In this document: piece by piece, positions 32,008 through 44,886 of the stretch
Numbering within the stretch: position 1 is the stretch's first letter
Layout of the letters: each line of letters opens with the position of its first letter
From: Morganella psychrotolerans
Lineage (GTDB): Bacteria > Pseudomonadota > Gammaproteobacteria > Enterobacterales > Enterobacteriaceae
NCBI RefSeq assembly: GCF_001676055.1
Contig: NZ_LZEX01000011.1
Location: 1 to 64,000, forward strand
Length of the DNA: 64,000 bases
Direction of reading: 5' to 3'
The notes under the pieces: model-generated
Told to the model about the DNA's origin: nothing
Seen by the model: the letters and a program-made list of their open reading frames with translations, nothing else
The model's database searches: none
Program-made: the position numbers and the translations under genes

Positions 32008-32111
32008 ATCCTGCTTTACGGTTAGATATACAAGTGGGATAATAATGCTATCAGTCTGGTGCGATCCCGTGCCCGGCTCCTCCTAAACTGACTAATATAG
32101 CAAGGTAATTC

Positions 32112-32429
32112 ATGGCTGAATGGAATGGCGAATATATCAGCCCTTATGCTGAGCATGGCAAAAAAAGTGAGCAGGTAAAGAAGATCACAGTTTCTATTCC
32201 GTTGAAAGTACTGAAAATTTTAACGGATGAGCGTACGCGCCGCCAGGTGAATAACCTGCGCCATGCCACCAATAGTGAACTGTTATGTGAAGCGTTCCTG
32301 CATGCTTTTACCGGACAACCGCTGCCGGATGATGATGACCTGCGTAAAGAGCGCAGCGATGAAATCCCGGAAGTGGCGAAAGAGATTATGCGCCAGCATG
32401 GGGTTGACCCGGATACGTGGGAATATTGA
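32112..32429 (+). CDS. metJ: Methionine repressor MetJ
   Basis: Ribbon-helix-helix repressor that uses S-adenosylmethionine as corepressor. The 105-residue product is the family length, with the DNA-contacting strand [15 protein letters not shown] (about 22-36) and the helix [20 protein letters not shown]. Its likely operators within this window lie upstream of metF and between metB and metJ. Confidence 0.97.
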   Translation: MAEWNGEYISPYAEHGKKSEQVKKITVSIPLKVLKILTDERTRRQVNNLRHATNSELLCEAFLHAFTGQPLPDDDDLRKERSDEIPEVAKEIMRQHGVDPDTWEY

Positions 32430-32474
32430 TTTTTATCCGCGTGTTACGTGTTACAACAACTAAAAGAATGACAT

Positions 32475-32517
32475 AAAAAAACGCCCTGTGAAATATTTTC
32501 ATTCAGGGCGTTTTTTA
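32475..32517. terminator. Bidirectional terminator between metJ and rpmE
   Basis: AAAAAACGCCCTG and CAGGGCGTTTTTT surround a short loop. A and T runs on both sides serve the convergent metJ and rpmE transcripts. Confidence 0.9.
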
Positions 32518-32549
32518 TCAGATTCAGCGCGCAAATCTGCGCTGTATCA

Positions 32550-32765
32550 TTATTTCTTCGCAGCAGGTACGCTGAAACGTTTGTTAAAGCGATCAACACG
32601 GCCGCCGCTTGCAACATCACGCTGTTTGCCGGTGTAGAACGGGTGACATTCGCCACAGACGTCCAGGTTGAAGTCGTGTCCTGCAGTTGAGTTAACTTTC
32701 ATTACGTTGCCGCAAGAACAGGTTGCAGTGACTTCTGCGTAATTAGGGTGAATACCTTTTTTCAT
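32550..32765 (-). CDS. rpmE: 50S ribosomal protein L31
   Basis: A 71-residue large-subunit protein, the zinc-binding (Cys-containing) form. The Cys16 and Cys18 pair (CSCGN) and Cys37 and Cys40 pair (CGEC) are all present, followed by [17 protein letters not shown] as in E. coli. Divergent from priA, as in E. coli. Confidence 0.98.
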   Translation of the reverse strand: MKKGIHPNYAEVTATCSCGNVMKVNSTAGHDFNLDVCGECHPFYTGKQRDVASGGRVDRFNKRFSVPAAKK

Positions 32766-32991
32766 GGGAAAACCTCAGTTAAGGCCGCGTCGCTATCCGG
32801 TCATTGTTGCCGGACACCACACGTCGTGTTGATGATAGATTGTCGCTGGTATTTTAATTACCAAAGGCGGCGGATCATACAGAATATCCGGGAACCATGC
32901 AATGAAATCCGGCGGCTTTTCGTGGTATTCTGAATGTGATACATCCGATAAAACAGTCGAAATTTCCGGGCGGTGCGCTAAAATCCGGTGA

Positions 32992-35271
<2,280 letters not shown>

Positions 35272-35387
35272 TACTTTACTTACCGGACGGGAATGCGTGT
35301 AATATCGAAAAAATTGAGATATCTCACAGTTTTATGCAAACCAGGTAACGGATTAGTTTTACAAAGGGTTTAGAATAACGCTGAATA

Positions 35388-35513
35388 TATACCCAACGTC
35401 ATTCAAGATGCAGGAAGGCGGCAAGGGAAGATAGACGGGGAGCATACATCAGTATGTGACCCGGCTAACTGAACGTAGCCAACGCACCTGCAGTTTGAAT
35501 GAATAAGGGTATA
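35388..35513. repeat. Full-length ERIC (IRU) element, 126 bp
   Basis: It starts TATACCCAACGTCATTCAAG and ends GAATGAATAAGGGTATA, with the ERIC core AGCATACATCAGTATGTGAC and GCCAACGCACCTGCAGTTTG. The near-perfect palindrome agrees in size and sequence with the enterobacterial ERIC consensus. It lies between priA and cytR. Confidence 0.92.
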
Positions 35514-35524
35514 GAACAATTAAT

Positions 35525-35565
35525 AAGCCGCCTGCGTTTTACTTATGAAGCTCAGGCGGTTTTTC
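35525..35565 (+). terminator. priA terminator
   Basis: GCCGCCTG and CAGGCGGT arms with an 18-nt loop are followed by TTTT, just beyond the ERIC element. Confidence 0.75.
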
Positions 35566-35651
35566 ACAGGCATGTGACAGAAACAGCGGATTAAAACGAT
35601 CACAAAAACCGCACAGATAATTCACTTACAGGGTAAATAAAGGAACTAACG

Positions 35652-36677
35652 ATGGATGAACGCCGCAATGATACCGGCGCGACCATGAAAGATGTCGCTA
35701 ACGCTGCCGGCGTCTCAACCGCGACAGTTTCACGGACGCTGATGAACCCGGAAAAAGTGTCGGTGCAAACCCGGCAGAAAGTTGAAAATGCCGTTCTGGA
35801 AGTCGGTTACTATCCGAATAATCTCTCCCGGGGATTAAAGCGCAATGATTCCCGCACCATTCTGGTTATCGTGCCGGATATCGGCGACCCGTTTTTTACT
35901 GATATTATTGTCGGAATTGAAGAAATTGCCGCGCAGCACGGGTATCTGGTACTGATTGGCGACTGCCGTTATCAGCACAAACCGGAACACACATTCCTTA
36001 ACCTGATCGTCACCAAGCAGATAGACGGCATGGTGTTACTCGGCTCCAATGTGCCGTTTGACCGTCATGATGAACAGCGCCATCTTCCGCCGATGGTGAT
36101 GGCAAATGAATTTGCACCGGAACTGGAACTGCCGACCGTCAATATTGATAACCTGACGGCGGCGTTTAATGCCACTCACTATTTGCAGCAACTGGGACAC
36201 GGGCGGATAGCCTGTATTTCCGGTCCTGAAGATTTACCGCTCTGCCAGTACCGTATCGAGGGGTATATTCAGGCAATGCGCCGGATGGGAATGCCGGTGC
36301 GCAAAGAATACCTGGTCCGCGGGGATTTTACACACGAAAGTGGTGCCGCCTGTGCCGCACAACTGCTGGCGCTGCCGGAACCGCCCACCGCTATTTTTTG
36401 TCACAATGATATTATGGCAATTGGTGTTCTCTGGGCTGCCAGAAAACAGGGGCTGACACTCCCGCGGGATCTTTCTGTGGTGGGTTTCGATGATTTACCG
36501 GCGGCACAATATTGCTCGCCGACCCTGACAACCATTGCACAACCCCGCTATGAGATAGGCCGACAATCTTTTTTATTGCTGCTGGAACAGTTGCAGGGGC
36601 GCACCGTTGCTAAGGGATCACGGCTTCTGGATTCTGATTTAATCATCAGAGAAAGTGCTTGTACGCCTAAAAGCTAG
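35652..36677 (+). CDS. cytR: CytR, LacI-family nucleoside-utilisation repressor
   Basis: Represses nucleoside uptake and catabolism genes in concert with CRP, with cytidine as inducer. The 341-residue product has the N-terminal helix-turn-helix ATMKDVANAAGVSTATVSRT (about 10-29) and a periplasmic-binding-protein-like ligand domain with FCHNDIMAIG and VVGFDDLPAA. The order priA-cytR-ftsN is that of E. coli. Confidence 0.96.
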   Translation: MDERRNDTGATMKDVANAAGVSTATVSRTLMNPEKVSVQTRQKVENAVLEVGYYPNNLSRGLKRNDSRTILVIVPDIGDPFFTDIIVGIEEIAAQHGYLVLIGDCRYQHKPEHTFLNLIVTKQIDGMVLLGSNVPFDRHDEQRHLPPMVMANEFAPELELPTVNIDNLTAAFNATHYLQQLGHGRIACISGPEDLPLCQYRIEGYIQAMRRMGMPVRKEYLVRGDFTHESGAACAAQLLALPEPPTAIFCHNDIMAIGVLWAARKQGLTLPRDLSVVGFDDLPAAQYCSPTLTTIAQPRYEIGRQSFLLLLEQLQGRTVAKGSRLLDSDLIIRESACTPKS

Positions 36678-36765
36678 GCAAAAACCGCCATATTCAGTAA
36701 CATGTAACGCTGAATTATATGTTTTCTTACGTTTCCTTAGTCGACTCATTTAGCGAATTGAAATA

Positions 36766-37569
36766 GTGGCACAACGAGATTATGTGGGACGTGGTCGCTC
36801 AGCACCGCGTAAAAAAAGTAAATCACGGAAAAAAGGTCAGGCTAAAGGTCTGCCTTTTACGACGTTAGTTATTGCTGCGGCACTGGTTATCTTGTTTGTC
36901 GGCGGTCTTTTTTATCTGGTCCATAACAAAAAAAATCCGTCCGATGCGGCTGGTGCATTGCCTGCGGCACATCAGCAAAGCACAAATAACGGGCTTCCGC
37001 CGATTCCGGAAGAGCGCTGGCGCTATATTAAAGAGCTGGAAAACCGTGAAGCGGGCGTTCCGGAGCAGTATTACAACAGCACACAGCCGCCGGTAAATCA
37101 GATAGACCCCGGCGCTAAGCTGACGCAGGAACAGCGCCAGTTACTGGAGCAGATGCAATCCGATATGCAGCAGGCGCCGGTTCAGCTACAGGGTGTACCT
37201 GCAAATGGCGAAGTTCCGCGCTCCAGGGTAATTATCACTGAGCCGAATCAGCCGCTGCGGATGCAGACAGAGACTGCGCGTACCGCACCGCCGGTCGCAG
37301 AAAAACCAAAACCGCAGCCGGTACAGGAAAAACCGAAAGCGGAAGCTGAACGCTGGTTAATCCAGTGCGGGTCATTCCGGGAAACAGAGCAGGCGGAGAG
37401 TGTCCGCGCCAGTCTTGCATTTTCAGGGCTTGAAAGTCGGGTCTCACAAGGCGGGGGCTGGTATCGGGTAATGCTCGGGCCGTATGATAAGTCTGCTGCT
37501 CAATCTGTCAAAAACCGCGCTTCTGATGCCGGTGTAACAAATTGTATTCTTCGCTCCGCCGGGGGTTGA
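36766..37569 (+). CDS. ftsN: Cell division protein FtsN
   Basis: Essential late divisome activator of septal peptidoglycan synthesis. It starts at GTG, giving MAQRDYVGRGR as in E. coli. A cytoplasmic basic segment (1-28) is followed by one transmembrane helix (about 30-50), the conserved periplasmic NGLPPIPEERWRYIKELE (about 74-91), a Gln/Pro-rich linker and a SPOR domain (about 193-267) that binds denuded glycan. The 267 residues are shorter than E. coli (319), the loss being in the linker. Confidence 0.95.
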   Translation: MAQRDYVGRGRSAPRKKSKSRKKGQAKGLPFTTLVIAAALVILFVGGLFYLVHNKKNPSDAAGALPAAHQQSTNNGLPPIPEERWRYIKELENREAGVPEQYYNSTQPPVNQIDPGAKLTQEQRQLLEQMQSDMQQAPVQLQGVPANGEVPRSRVIITEPNQPLRMQTETARTAPPVAEKPKPQPVQEKPKAEAERWLIQCGSFRETEQAESVRASLAFSGLESRVSQGGGWYRVMLGPYDKSAAQSVKNRASDAGVTNCILRSAGG

Positions 37570-37592
37570 AAACCTTCAACCCTCCCCCATAT
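37565..37592 (+). promoter_or_regulatory. Sigma-32 heat-shock promoter of hslVU
   Basis: GTTGAAA (37565-37571), a 14-bp spacer and CCCATAT (37586-37592) match the sigma-32 consensus CTTGAAA-N(11-16)-CCCATNT at all but one position. It lies 79 bp upstream of hslV, at the end of ftsN, consistent with heat induction of this protease in E. coli. Confidence 0.8.
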
Positions 37593-37670
37593 CTAAAGTT
37601 AATTCAACACTTCCGGGCAGAGCCCGGTGGTGTCTTCTCATCTTTTTTTAGCACAACCAGGGGCTGATTC

Positions 37671-38201
37671 ATGACAACAATCGTAAGTGTTCGCCGTAAT
37701 GGCCAGGTCGTAATTGGTGGTGATGGGCAGGCGACAATGGGTAATACCGTCATGAAAGGTAATGTCCGTAAAGTCCGCCGCCTCTATCACGACAAAGTTA
37801 TTGCCGGTTTCGCCGGGGGCACCGCAGACGCCTTTACACTCTTTGAACTATTTGAACGCAAGCTTGAAATGCATCAGGGACACCTGACAAAAGCGGCCGT
37901 TGAGCTGGCAAAAGACTGGCGGACAGACCGCATGCTGCGCAAATTAGAAGCGCTGCTGGCCGTGGCAGATGAAACAGCATCGCTGATCATCACCGGTCAG
38001 GGCGATGTTATCCAGCCTGAAAATGATCTGATTGCTATTGGTTCCGGCGGCCCGTACGCCCAGGCTGCTGCCCGCGCCATGCTGGAAACCACCGATTTGA
38101 GCGCCCGCGAAATCGCAGAGCGCGCTCTCACTATCGCCGGTGATATCTGTATCTACACCAACCATAATCAGAATTTTGAAGAATTATCTTCAAAATCATA
38201 A
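37671..38201 (+). CDS. hslV: HslV (ClpQ) peptidase subunit
   Basis: Proteasome-like, threonine-dependent peptidase of the HslUV complex. The 176-residue product begins [20 protein letters not shown]; the initiator Met is removed to expose the catalytic Thr. hslU follows after 11 bp. The heat-shock promoter lies just upstream. Confidence 0.98.
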   Translation: MTTIVSVRRNGQVVIGGDGQATMGNTVMKGNVRKVRRLYHDKVIAGFAGGTADAFTLFELFERKLEMHQGHLTKAAVELAKDWRTDRMLRKLEALLAVADETASLIITGQGDVIQPENDLIAIGSGGPYAQAAARAMLETTDLSAREIAERALTIAGDICIYTNHNQNFEELSSKS

Positions 38202-38212
38202 GGATCGATTTT

Positions 38213-39547
38213 ATGTCCGAAATGACTCCACGCGAAATCGTCAGTGAGCTTGATAACCATATTATCGGGCAGGATAAAGCTAAACGCGCCGTTGCTATCG
38301 CACTGCGTAACCGCTGGCGCCGTATGCAGCTTGATGCCGAGCTGCGCCATGAAGTAACACCGAAAAATATTCTGATGATAGGCCCGACCGGTGTCGGTAA
38401 AACTGAAATTGCCCGTCGTCTGGCAAAACTGGCGAATGCACCGTTTATTAAAGTGGAAGCCACTAAATTTACTGAAGTCGGTTATGTAGGTAAGGAAGTC
38501 GATTCCATTATCCGTGACCTGACTGATTCCGCCATCAAAATGGTGCGTATGCAATCCATTGAGAAAAACCGCTACCGCGCCGAAGAAATGGCCGAAGAGC
38601 GTATTCTGGATGTGCTTATTCCGCCGGCAAAAAATAACTGGGGCCAGACCGACAGCCCGGCGGAGCCATCAACTGCCCGTCAGGCATTCCGCAAGAAACT
38701 GCGTGAAGGTCAGCTGGATGACAAAGAGATTGAAATTGAAGTCTCTGCCACTTCAATGGGTGTTGAAATTATGGCACCTCCCGGCATGGAAGAGATGACG
38801 AATCAGTTACAATCCATGTTCCAGAACCTGGCCGGTCAGAAACAAAAACCACGCAAAATGAAGATCAAAGAAGCCTTCAAATTGCTTATCGAAGAAGAAG
38901 CCGCAAAACTGGTCAATCCGGAAGAGCTGAAAGAGCAGGCAATTGAAGCCGTCGAACAGCACGGGATCGTGTTTGTCGATGAAATCGATAAAATCTGTAA
39001 GCGCGGCGGTCAGTCCTCCGGTCCGGATGTGTCCCGTGAAGGTGTTCAGCGCGACCTGCTGCCGCTGGTTGAAGGTTGTACTGTCTCCACCAAGCACGGC
39101 ATGGTAAGAACCGATCACATTCTGTTTATTGCCTCCGGTGCATTCCAGATCTCCAGCCCGTCAGACCTTATCCCTGAGTTACAGGGCCGTCTGCCGATCC
39201 GTGTGGAGTTACAGGCATTAACCACAGAAGATTTTGAGCGTATCCTGACCGAACCGAATGCCTCGCTGACGGTTCAGTACAAAGCCCTGATGGCAACAGA
39301 AGGCGTGAATATCTCCTTTACACCGGATGGTATCCGTAAAATTGCGGAGTCTGCATGGCAGGTGAATGAAACCACCGAAAATATCGGCGCCCGTCGTTTG
39401 CATACGGTGCTGGAACGATTAATAGAAGATATTTCCTACAATGCCAGTGAAATACAGGGGCAATCCATTGAGATCAATGCAGAATATGTGAAAGATCACC
39501 TGGATCAGCTGGTTGCAGATGAAGATTTAAGTCGCTTTATTCTGTAA
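38213..39547 (+). CDS. hslU: HslU (ClpY) unfoldase ATPase
   Basis: AAA+ partner that unfolds substrates and threads them into HslV. The 444-residue product (E. coli 443) has Walker [14 protein letters not shown] (about 58-70), the pore motif GYVGKEVD (about 91-98), an intermediate domain (about 110-240), Walker [11 protein letters not shown] (about 250-259) and the C-terminal DEDLSRFIL that docks into HslV. Confidence 0.98.
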   Translation: MSEMTPREIVSELDNHIIGQDKAKRAVAIALRNRWRRMQLDAELRHEVTPKNILMIGPTGVGKTEIARRLAKLANAPFIKVEATKFTEVGYVGKEVDSIIRDLTDSAIKMVRMQSIEKNRYRAEEMAEERILDVLIPPAKNNWGQTDSPAEPSTARQAFRKKLREGQLDDKEIEIEVSATSMGVEIMAPPGMEEMTNQLQSMFQNLAGQKQKPRKMKIKEAFKLLIEEEAAKLVNPEELKEQAIEAVEQHGIVFVDEIDKICKRGGQSSGPDVSREGVQRDLLPLVEGCTVSTKHGMVRTDHILFIASGAFQISSPSDLIPELQGRLPIRVELQALTTEDFERILTEPNASLTVQYKALMATEGVNISFTPDGIRKIAESAWQVNETTENIGARRLHTVLERLIEDISYNASEIQGQSIEINAEYVKDHLDQLVADEDLSRFIL

Positions 39548-39610
39548 TTCGATAATAATTAGACTCAATGTCATTCAGACCGCCCCGCCGGTGGTCTGAA
39601 ATAAAAGACA

Positions 39611-39666
39611 ATAACGGGGGATATTTATACCCAACGTCATTAGGGTATATCTCCCGTTATTTTTTG
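39611..39666 (+). terminator. hslU terminator with an ERIC-end remnant in its loop
   Basis: The arms AATAACGGGGGATAT and ATCTCCCGTTATT are followed by TTTTTT. The loop (39626-39649) contains TATACCCAACGTCAT then AGGGTATA, the two outer ends of ERIC with the whole interior gone; these can pair to lengthen the stem. Confidence 0.8.
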
Positions 39667-39705
39667 TCGTTATTATCAAATTCTGAAAAAAGTAAGTGAG
39701 CGTCA

Positions 39706-40635
39706 ATGTCAGCCTCCCCCCCACCTGCGGTCAGTCGTACTCAAGCCTGGTTAGAAAGCCTGCGGCCCAAAACATTACCTCTCGGGGTAATTGCCATTAT
39801 TACCGGCTCTGCGCTGGCATACTGGACCGGTCATTTTAAATTTCCGGTCGCACTGCTGGCACTTGTCACCACCGGTATTCTGCAAATTCTCTCGAATCTG
39901 GCCAATGATTACGGTGATGCGATAAAAGGCAGTGATACCGAAGCCCGCCTCGGACCGCTGCGGGGTATGCAAAAAGGCGTTATCACCGCCGCACAGATGA
40001 AAAAAGCGCTGATCCTGACCGTCACCCTCGCCTGTCTTTCCGGACTGGCGCTGATTATTGTCGCCTGTGAAAAACCGGAAGATATTGTCGGTTTTCTGGG
40101 GCTGGGTGTGGCGGCGATTATCGCCGCAATCACCTATACCGTCGGGAAAAAACCCTACGGCTATCTGGGTCTGGGCGATATTTCAGTACTTATCTTCTTC
40201 GGCTGGCTGAGTGTCATCGGTGCTTATTACCTTCAGGCGGGTCATTTCAGTTCACTGACTATCCTGCCGGCAACCGCCTGCGGTCTGTTATCCGTTGCCG
40301 TACTGAATATTAATAATATGCGTGATATCGAAAATGATATTATTGCCGGTAAAAATACCCTGGCTGTCCGCCTGGGACCGCTTAACTCGCGCTATTACCA
40401 TACTGCACTGATTATTAGTGCATTTCTCTGTCTTATCCTCTTCACACTGCTGTATATGCATGGCTGGCACAGCTGGCTGTTCCTGCTCTCTGCACCGGTT
40501 CTGTTTATGCATATCAGACGGGTGCTGAGTGATATGAGTGCCGTCGGCATGCGCCCGTTACTGGAGCAAATGGTCAAAGCCGCACTGCTGGTGAATATAT
40601 TATTCTCAGCCGGGCTGGTGTGGTCGCGTCTGTAA
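39706..40635 (+). CDS. menA: 1,4-dihydroxy-2-naphthoate polyprenyltransferase MenA
   Basis: UbiA-superfamily inner-membrane enzyme attaching the polyprenyl tail to DHNA in menaquinone synthesis. The 309-residue product has multiple transmembrane helices, the first Asp-rich motif NDYGDAIKGSDTEARLG (about 66-82) and a second polar motif NNMRDIENDIIAGKNTLA (about 203-220). The position between hslU and rraA matches E. coli. Confidence 0.96.
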   Translation: MSASPPPAVSRTQAWLESLRPKTLPLGVIAIITGSALAYWTGHFKFPVALLALVTTGILQILSNLANDYGDAIKGSDTEARLGPLRGMQKGVITAAQMKKALILTVTLACLSGLALIIVACEKPEDIVGFLGLGVAAIIAAITYTVGKKPYGYLGLGDISVLIFFGWLSVIGAYYLQAGHFSSLTILPATACGLLSVAVLNINNMRDIENDIIAGKNTLAVRLGPLNSRYYHTALIISAFLCLILFTLLYMHGWHSWLFLLSAPVLFMHIRRVLSDMSAVGMRPLLEQMVKAALLVNILFSAGLVWSRL

Positions 40636-40763
40636 ACACAGAATACGCCTAAATATGCCGCTTCCTTGATTCAGATCGGGAAGCGGCCCGCTGTTGATTT
40701 TGCAAACAGCAGCAGGAAGGGGCTATACTGATCCTATCCGGCAGCAACCAGACATAAAATCCT

Positions 40764-41312
40764 ATGAAAAATGATACCTTCGACACCTCCGAGCTTTGTG
40801 ACATTTACCAGGAAAATGTGAATGTCGTTGAACCCCTGTTTTCCAACTTCGGGGGATGTTCATCATTCGGGGGACAAATTACCACCGTTAAATGTTTCGA
40901 AGATAACGGACTGCTCTTTGATCTCCTGGAAGAAAACGGAGAAGGACGCATCCTGCTTATCGACGGAGGCGGTTCTGTCCGTCGCGCATTGATTGATGCA
41001 GAGCTGGCTTTTCTCGCAGCACAGAACGGATGGGAAGGAATTGTGCTCTATGGTGCTGTCCGCCAGGTTGATGACCTGTCTGAACTGGATATCGGTATCC
41101 AGGCAATGGCCGCGATCCCTGCCGGATGTGTCACTGAAGGCATCGGTGAGAGTGATATCCGCGTCAATTTCGGTGGCGTGACATTCTTCTCCGGCGATTA
41201 TCTGTATGCAGATAACACCGGGATTATCTTATCTGACGTCCCGCTGGACTCGCCGGAAGATGATGAAGAAAGCGATGATGAAGACGGTGAAGATGAGCTT
41301 ACCGCAAATTAA
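40764..41312 (+). CDS. rraA: Ribonuclease E inhibitor RraA with an extended acidic tail
   Basis: RraA binds RNase E and dampens its activity on many mRNAs. Residues 1-162 align closely with E. coli RraA (161): [46 protein letters not shown]. About 20 extra residues follow at the C-terminus, mostly Asp and Glu (from [10 protein letters not shown]). The stop is followed by a clear terminator, so the tail is not an obvious frameshift product. Confidence 0.95.
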   Translation: MKNDTFDTSELCDIYQENVNVVEPLFSNFGGCSSFGGQITTVKCFEDNGLLFDLLEENGEGRILLIDGGGSVRRALIDAELAFLAAQNGWEGIVLYGAVRQVDDLSELDIGIQAMAAIPAGCVTEGIGESDIRVNFGGVTFFSGDYLYADNTGIILSDVPLDSPEDDEESDDEDGEDELTAN

Positions 41313-41337
41313 TTAACATTTGCGGAACACAAACATC

Positions 41338-41364
41338 AAAAAGGGCGGATATTCCGCCCTTTTG
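41338..41364 (+). terminator. rraA terminator
   Basis: AAAAAGGGCGGA and TCCGCCCTTTT form a compact hairpin 25 bp after the rraA stop. Confidence 0.88.
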
Positions 41365-41426
41365 CATTTCTGACGCAGCTGATATCAATTTTCAGAACAC
41401 GCCTGAATCATTTCCAAACACTGCGC

Positions 41427-41546
41427 TAGATCATTCGTTTTGTACCAAGGCGGCGAAGTGAAGATATCCCCGGGAGCATACATCAGTATGTGACCGGGGT
41501 AGCCGAACAAAGCCAACGCAGCTACAGAGCGAAGGATGACGCGTAA
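41427..41546. repeat. ERIC element with divergent ends between rraA and zapB
   Basis: Contains the ERIC core (AAGGCGGCGAAGTGAAGAT, GAGCATACATCAGTATGTGA, GAACAAAGCCAACGC), but the outer ends lack the TATACCC/GGGTATA signature, so it is degenerate or of a variant end type. Its right end abuts the zapB stop codon. Confidence 0.8.
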
Positions 41547-41789
41547 TTATTGGACATCGTCCATACGACCCAACAACGCCCGCAGACGCTCCTGCCAGCC
41601 ATTCAGTTCCTGCTTCAGCTGCTCATTCTCACGTACCAGCGTTTCGTGCTGGCCCGTTGCATTCTGCACTTCCCGGTTCAGGTTGGTGTTTGTTTCTTTT
41701 AATTCGTCGATTTCCATCTGTAACAATGTGATGGTGTCGATTGCCTGCTGGACTTTTGCTTCCAGCTTTTCAAATACTTCAAATGACAT
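41547..41789 (-). CDS. zapB: Cell division protein ZapB
   Basis: An 80-residue coiled-coil protein (E. coli 81) that layers over the Z ring through ZapA. The sequence [20 protein letters not shown] matches E. coli ZapB and fixes the start at 41789. Heptad-like Leu/Ile spacing runs almost the full length. It diverges from glpF. Confidence 0.96.
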   Translation of the reverse strand: MSFEVFEKLEAKVQQAIDTITLLQMEIDELKETNTNLNREVQNATGQHETLVRENEQLKQELNGWQERLRALLGRMDDVQ

Positions 41790-42103
41790 CTTGCGTCCTC
41801 CATGTAAGCGATGCACTGATTGTAAGTAGGTGTTATCAATGTGTCCAGTCACATCCCGTGTATTCCTGATTCTTCCGCAGAATAAAATCCGGCTGTTATC
41901 ACAGATTTTTGTTGTCTGTTTGTTACATAATAAGCGAAATCGCTCAATTTGTTGACGAGACACGCAGATTTTGATTTCGTTATTTCTCGTTTCCGCTCAT
42001 TAACGATAAATTCACACTAAGACATATGTCTTATACACGAAGAACATGATTTGTTAATAATTCACACTTATTTCACCTTCTCTGCATTATCAGGATTGAT
42101 ACT
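41790..42103. other. Divergent promoter region between zapB and glpF
   Basis: A 314-bp AT-rich region with no gene. It should carry the zapB and glpF promoters. Partial GlpR-like half sites (TTTCGTTAT near 41975; CGAAGAACAT near 42040) can be seen, but no complete palindrome clear enough to call. Confidence 0.45.
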
Positions 42104-42922
42104 ATGAGTCTAATGAAATCTCCTACCCTCTTCGGACAATGTCTCTCCGAATTTTTGGGCACCGCATTACTGGTATTCTTTGGTTTAGGCTGCGTGGCAG
42201 CTGCCCGCATTGCAGGAGCACAACTGGGATTATGGGAAGTAAGTATTATCTGGGGGCTGGGTGTCGCGCTTGCCGTCTATCTGACTGCCGGTATCTCCGG
42301 AGCGCACCTGAACCCGGCCGTTACTCTGGCACTCTGGCTGTTTGCCTGCTTTGAGCGCCGCAAAGTTCTGCCCTATATTGTGGCGCAGTTCCTCGGCGGA
42401 TTTGCCGCCGCCGCACTGGTCTATGCCATGTATTACAATGTCTTCCTTGATTATGACCAGGTACATCATATTGTCCGTGGCACACAGGAAAGCCTCTTCA
42501 CCGCCGGGGTATTCTCAACCTATCCGGCAGCACCTGTCAGTGTCGGCCAGGCTTTCTTTATTGAAGTGGTGATCGCCGCTATCCTTGTCTGCCTTATCCT
42601 CGCGCTGACAGATGACGGCAACGGTGTACCGCGCGGTCCTCTTGCGCCGCTGCTGATTGGTCTGCTGATTGCCGTTATCGGCGGTTCATTCGGACCACTG
42701 ACCGGCTTTGCCCTGAACCCGGCACGTGACTTTGGTCCTAAAGTGATGGCTTACCTGGGCGGCTGGGGAGATATTGCCTTCACCGGCGGGCGGGATATTC
42801 CGTATTTCCTTGTCCCTATGCTGGCTCCGGTTGTCGGCGGATTACTCGGCGCGTTTGGTTACCGCAAACTGATCGGCCGCCACCTGCCTTGTGAAGTGTG
42901 TGAAATCAAGGATGAAAAATAA
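42104..42922 (+). CDS. glpF: Glycerol facilitator GlpF
   Basis: Aquaglyceroporin for passive glycerol entry across the inner membrane. The 272-residue product has six transmembrane helices and both pore NPA motifs, in SGAHLNPAVTLAL (about 67) and FALNPARDFGPK (about 203), plus the glyceroporin-type Asp after the second NPAR. glpK follows, as in E. coli. Confidence 0.97.
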   Translation: MSLMKSPTLFGQCLSEFLGTALLVFFGLGCVAAARIAGAQLGLWEVSIIWGLGVALAVYLTAGISGAHLNPAVTLALWLFACFERRKVLPYIVAQFLGGFAAAALVYAMYYNVFLDYDQVHHIVRGTQESLFTAGVFSTYPAAPVSVGQAFFIEVVIAAILVCLILALTDDGNGVPRGPLAPLLIGLLIAVIGGSFGPLTGFALNPARDFGPKVMAYLGGWGDIAFTGGRDIPYFLVPMLAPVVGGLLGAFGYRKLIGRHLPCEVCEIKDEK

Positions 42923-42982
42923 TCGCGTACGGTACATTACCGCGTGTTTGTTCACTCAAAAATAAAATAGGTTTTAATATGA

Positions 42983-44506
<1,524 letters not shown>

Positions 44507-44540
44507 TTCTGCACTTTATTATTTTTTTACGCTTTACTCT

Positions 44541-44568
44541 GCCGCCGGTTTATACCGGCGGTTTTTTT
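44541..44568 (+). terminator. glpFK terminator
   Basis: GCCGCCGGT and ACCGGCGGT arms with a short loop, followed by TTTTTTT, about 35 bp after glpK. Confidence 0.92.
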
Positions 44569-44746
44569 ATTTACTAAATAATGAATGAAACAAATAATGT
44601 TCAAAATAAATAATGCGCGAAATAAATAATCACCAACAGAACAAAACCCCGCCAGAGCCCGATCAGGCCAACAAAAACAGATTAAACCTATAAATACCGA
44701 TCATTGATCACAAAAAATCACTATGTGTAATCAATATGTAACACTG

Positions 44747-44762
44747 TGTGCCATGATTCACA
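44747..44762. promoter_or_regulatory. Probable CRP site upstream of glpT
   Basis: TGTGC-CATGAT-TCACA matches the TGTGA-N6-TCACA consensus at 9 of 10 positions. It lies 125 bp before the glpT start. CRP activation of glpTQ is known in E. coli. The nearby AACGAACAAAAACGAATATT resembles GlpR half sites, but is not called separately. The rest of the 380-bp glpK-glpT gap is AT-rich and contains no gene. Confidence 0.65.
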
Positions 44763-44886
44763 GTAATAACGAACAAAAACGAATATTATTCGCCCGCAAA
44801 GGAAAATCAGTAACGGAAAAACCGGTCACCATGCAGGGATATCCCGTTATAACAAACTAATAAAAATCTTAGCGAAGGAGACGCAC

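Noticed and set aside
41970-42060. GlpR operator upstream of glpF
   Set aside because: Only isolated half-site-like words are visible; no complete palindrome fits well enough.
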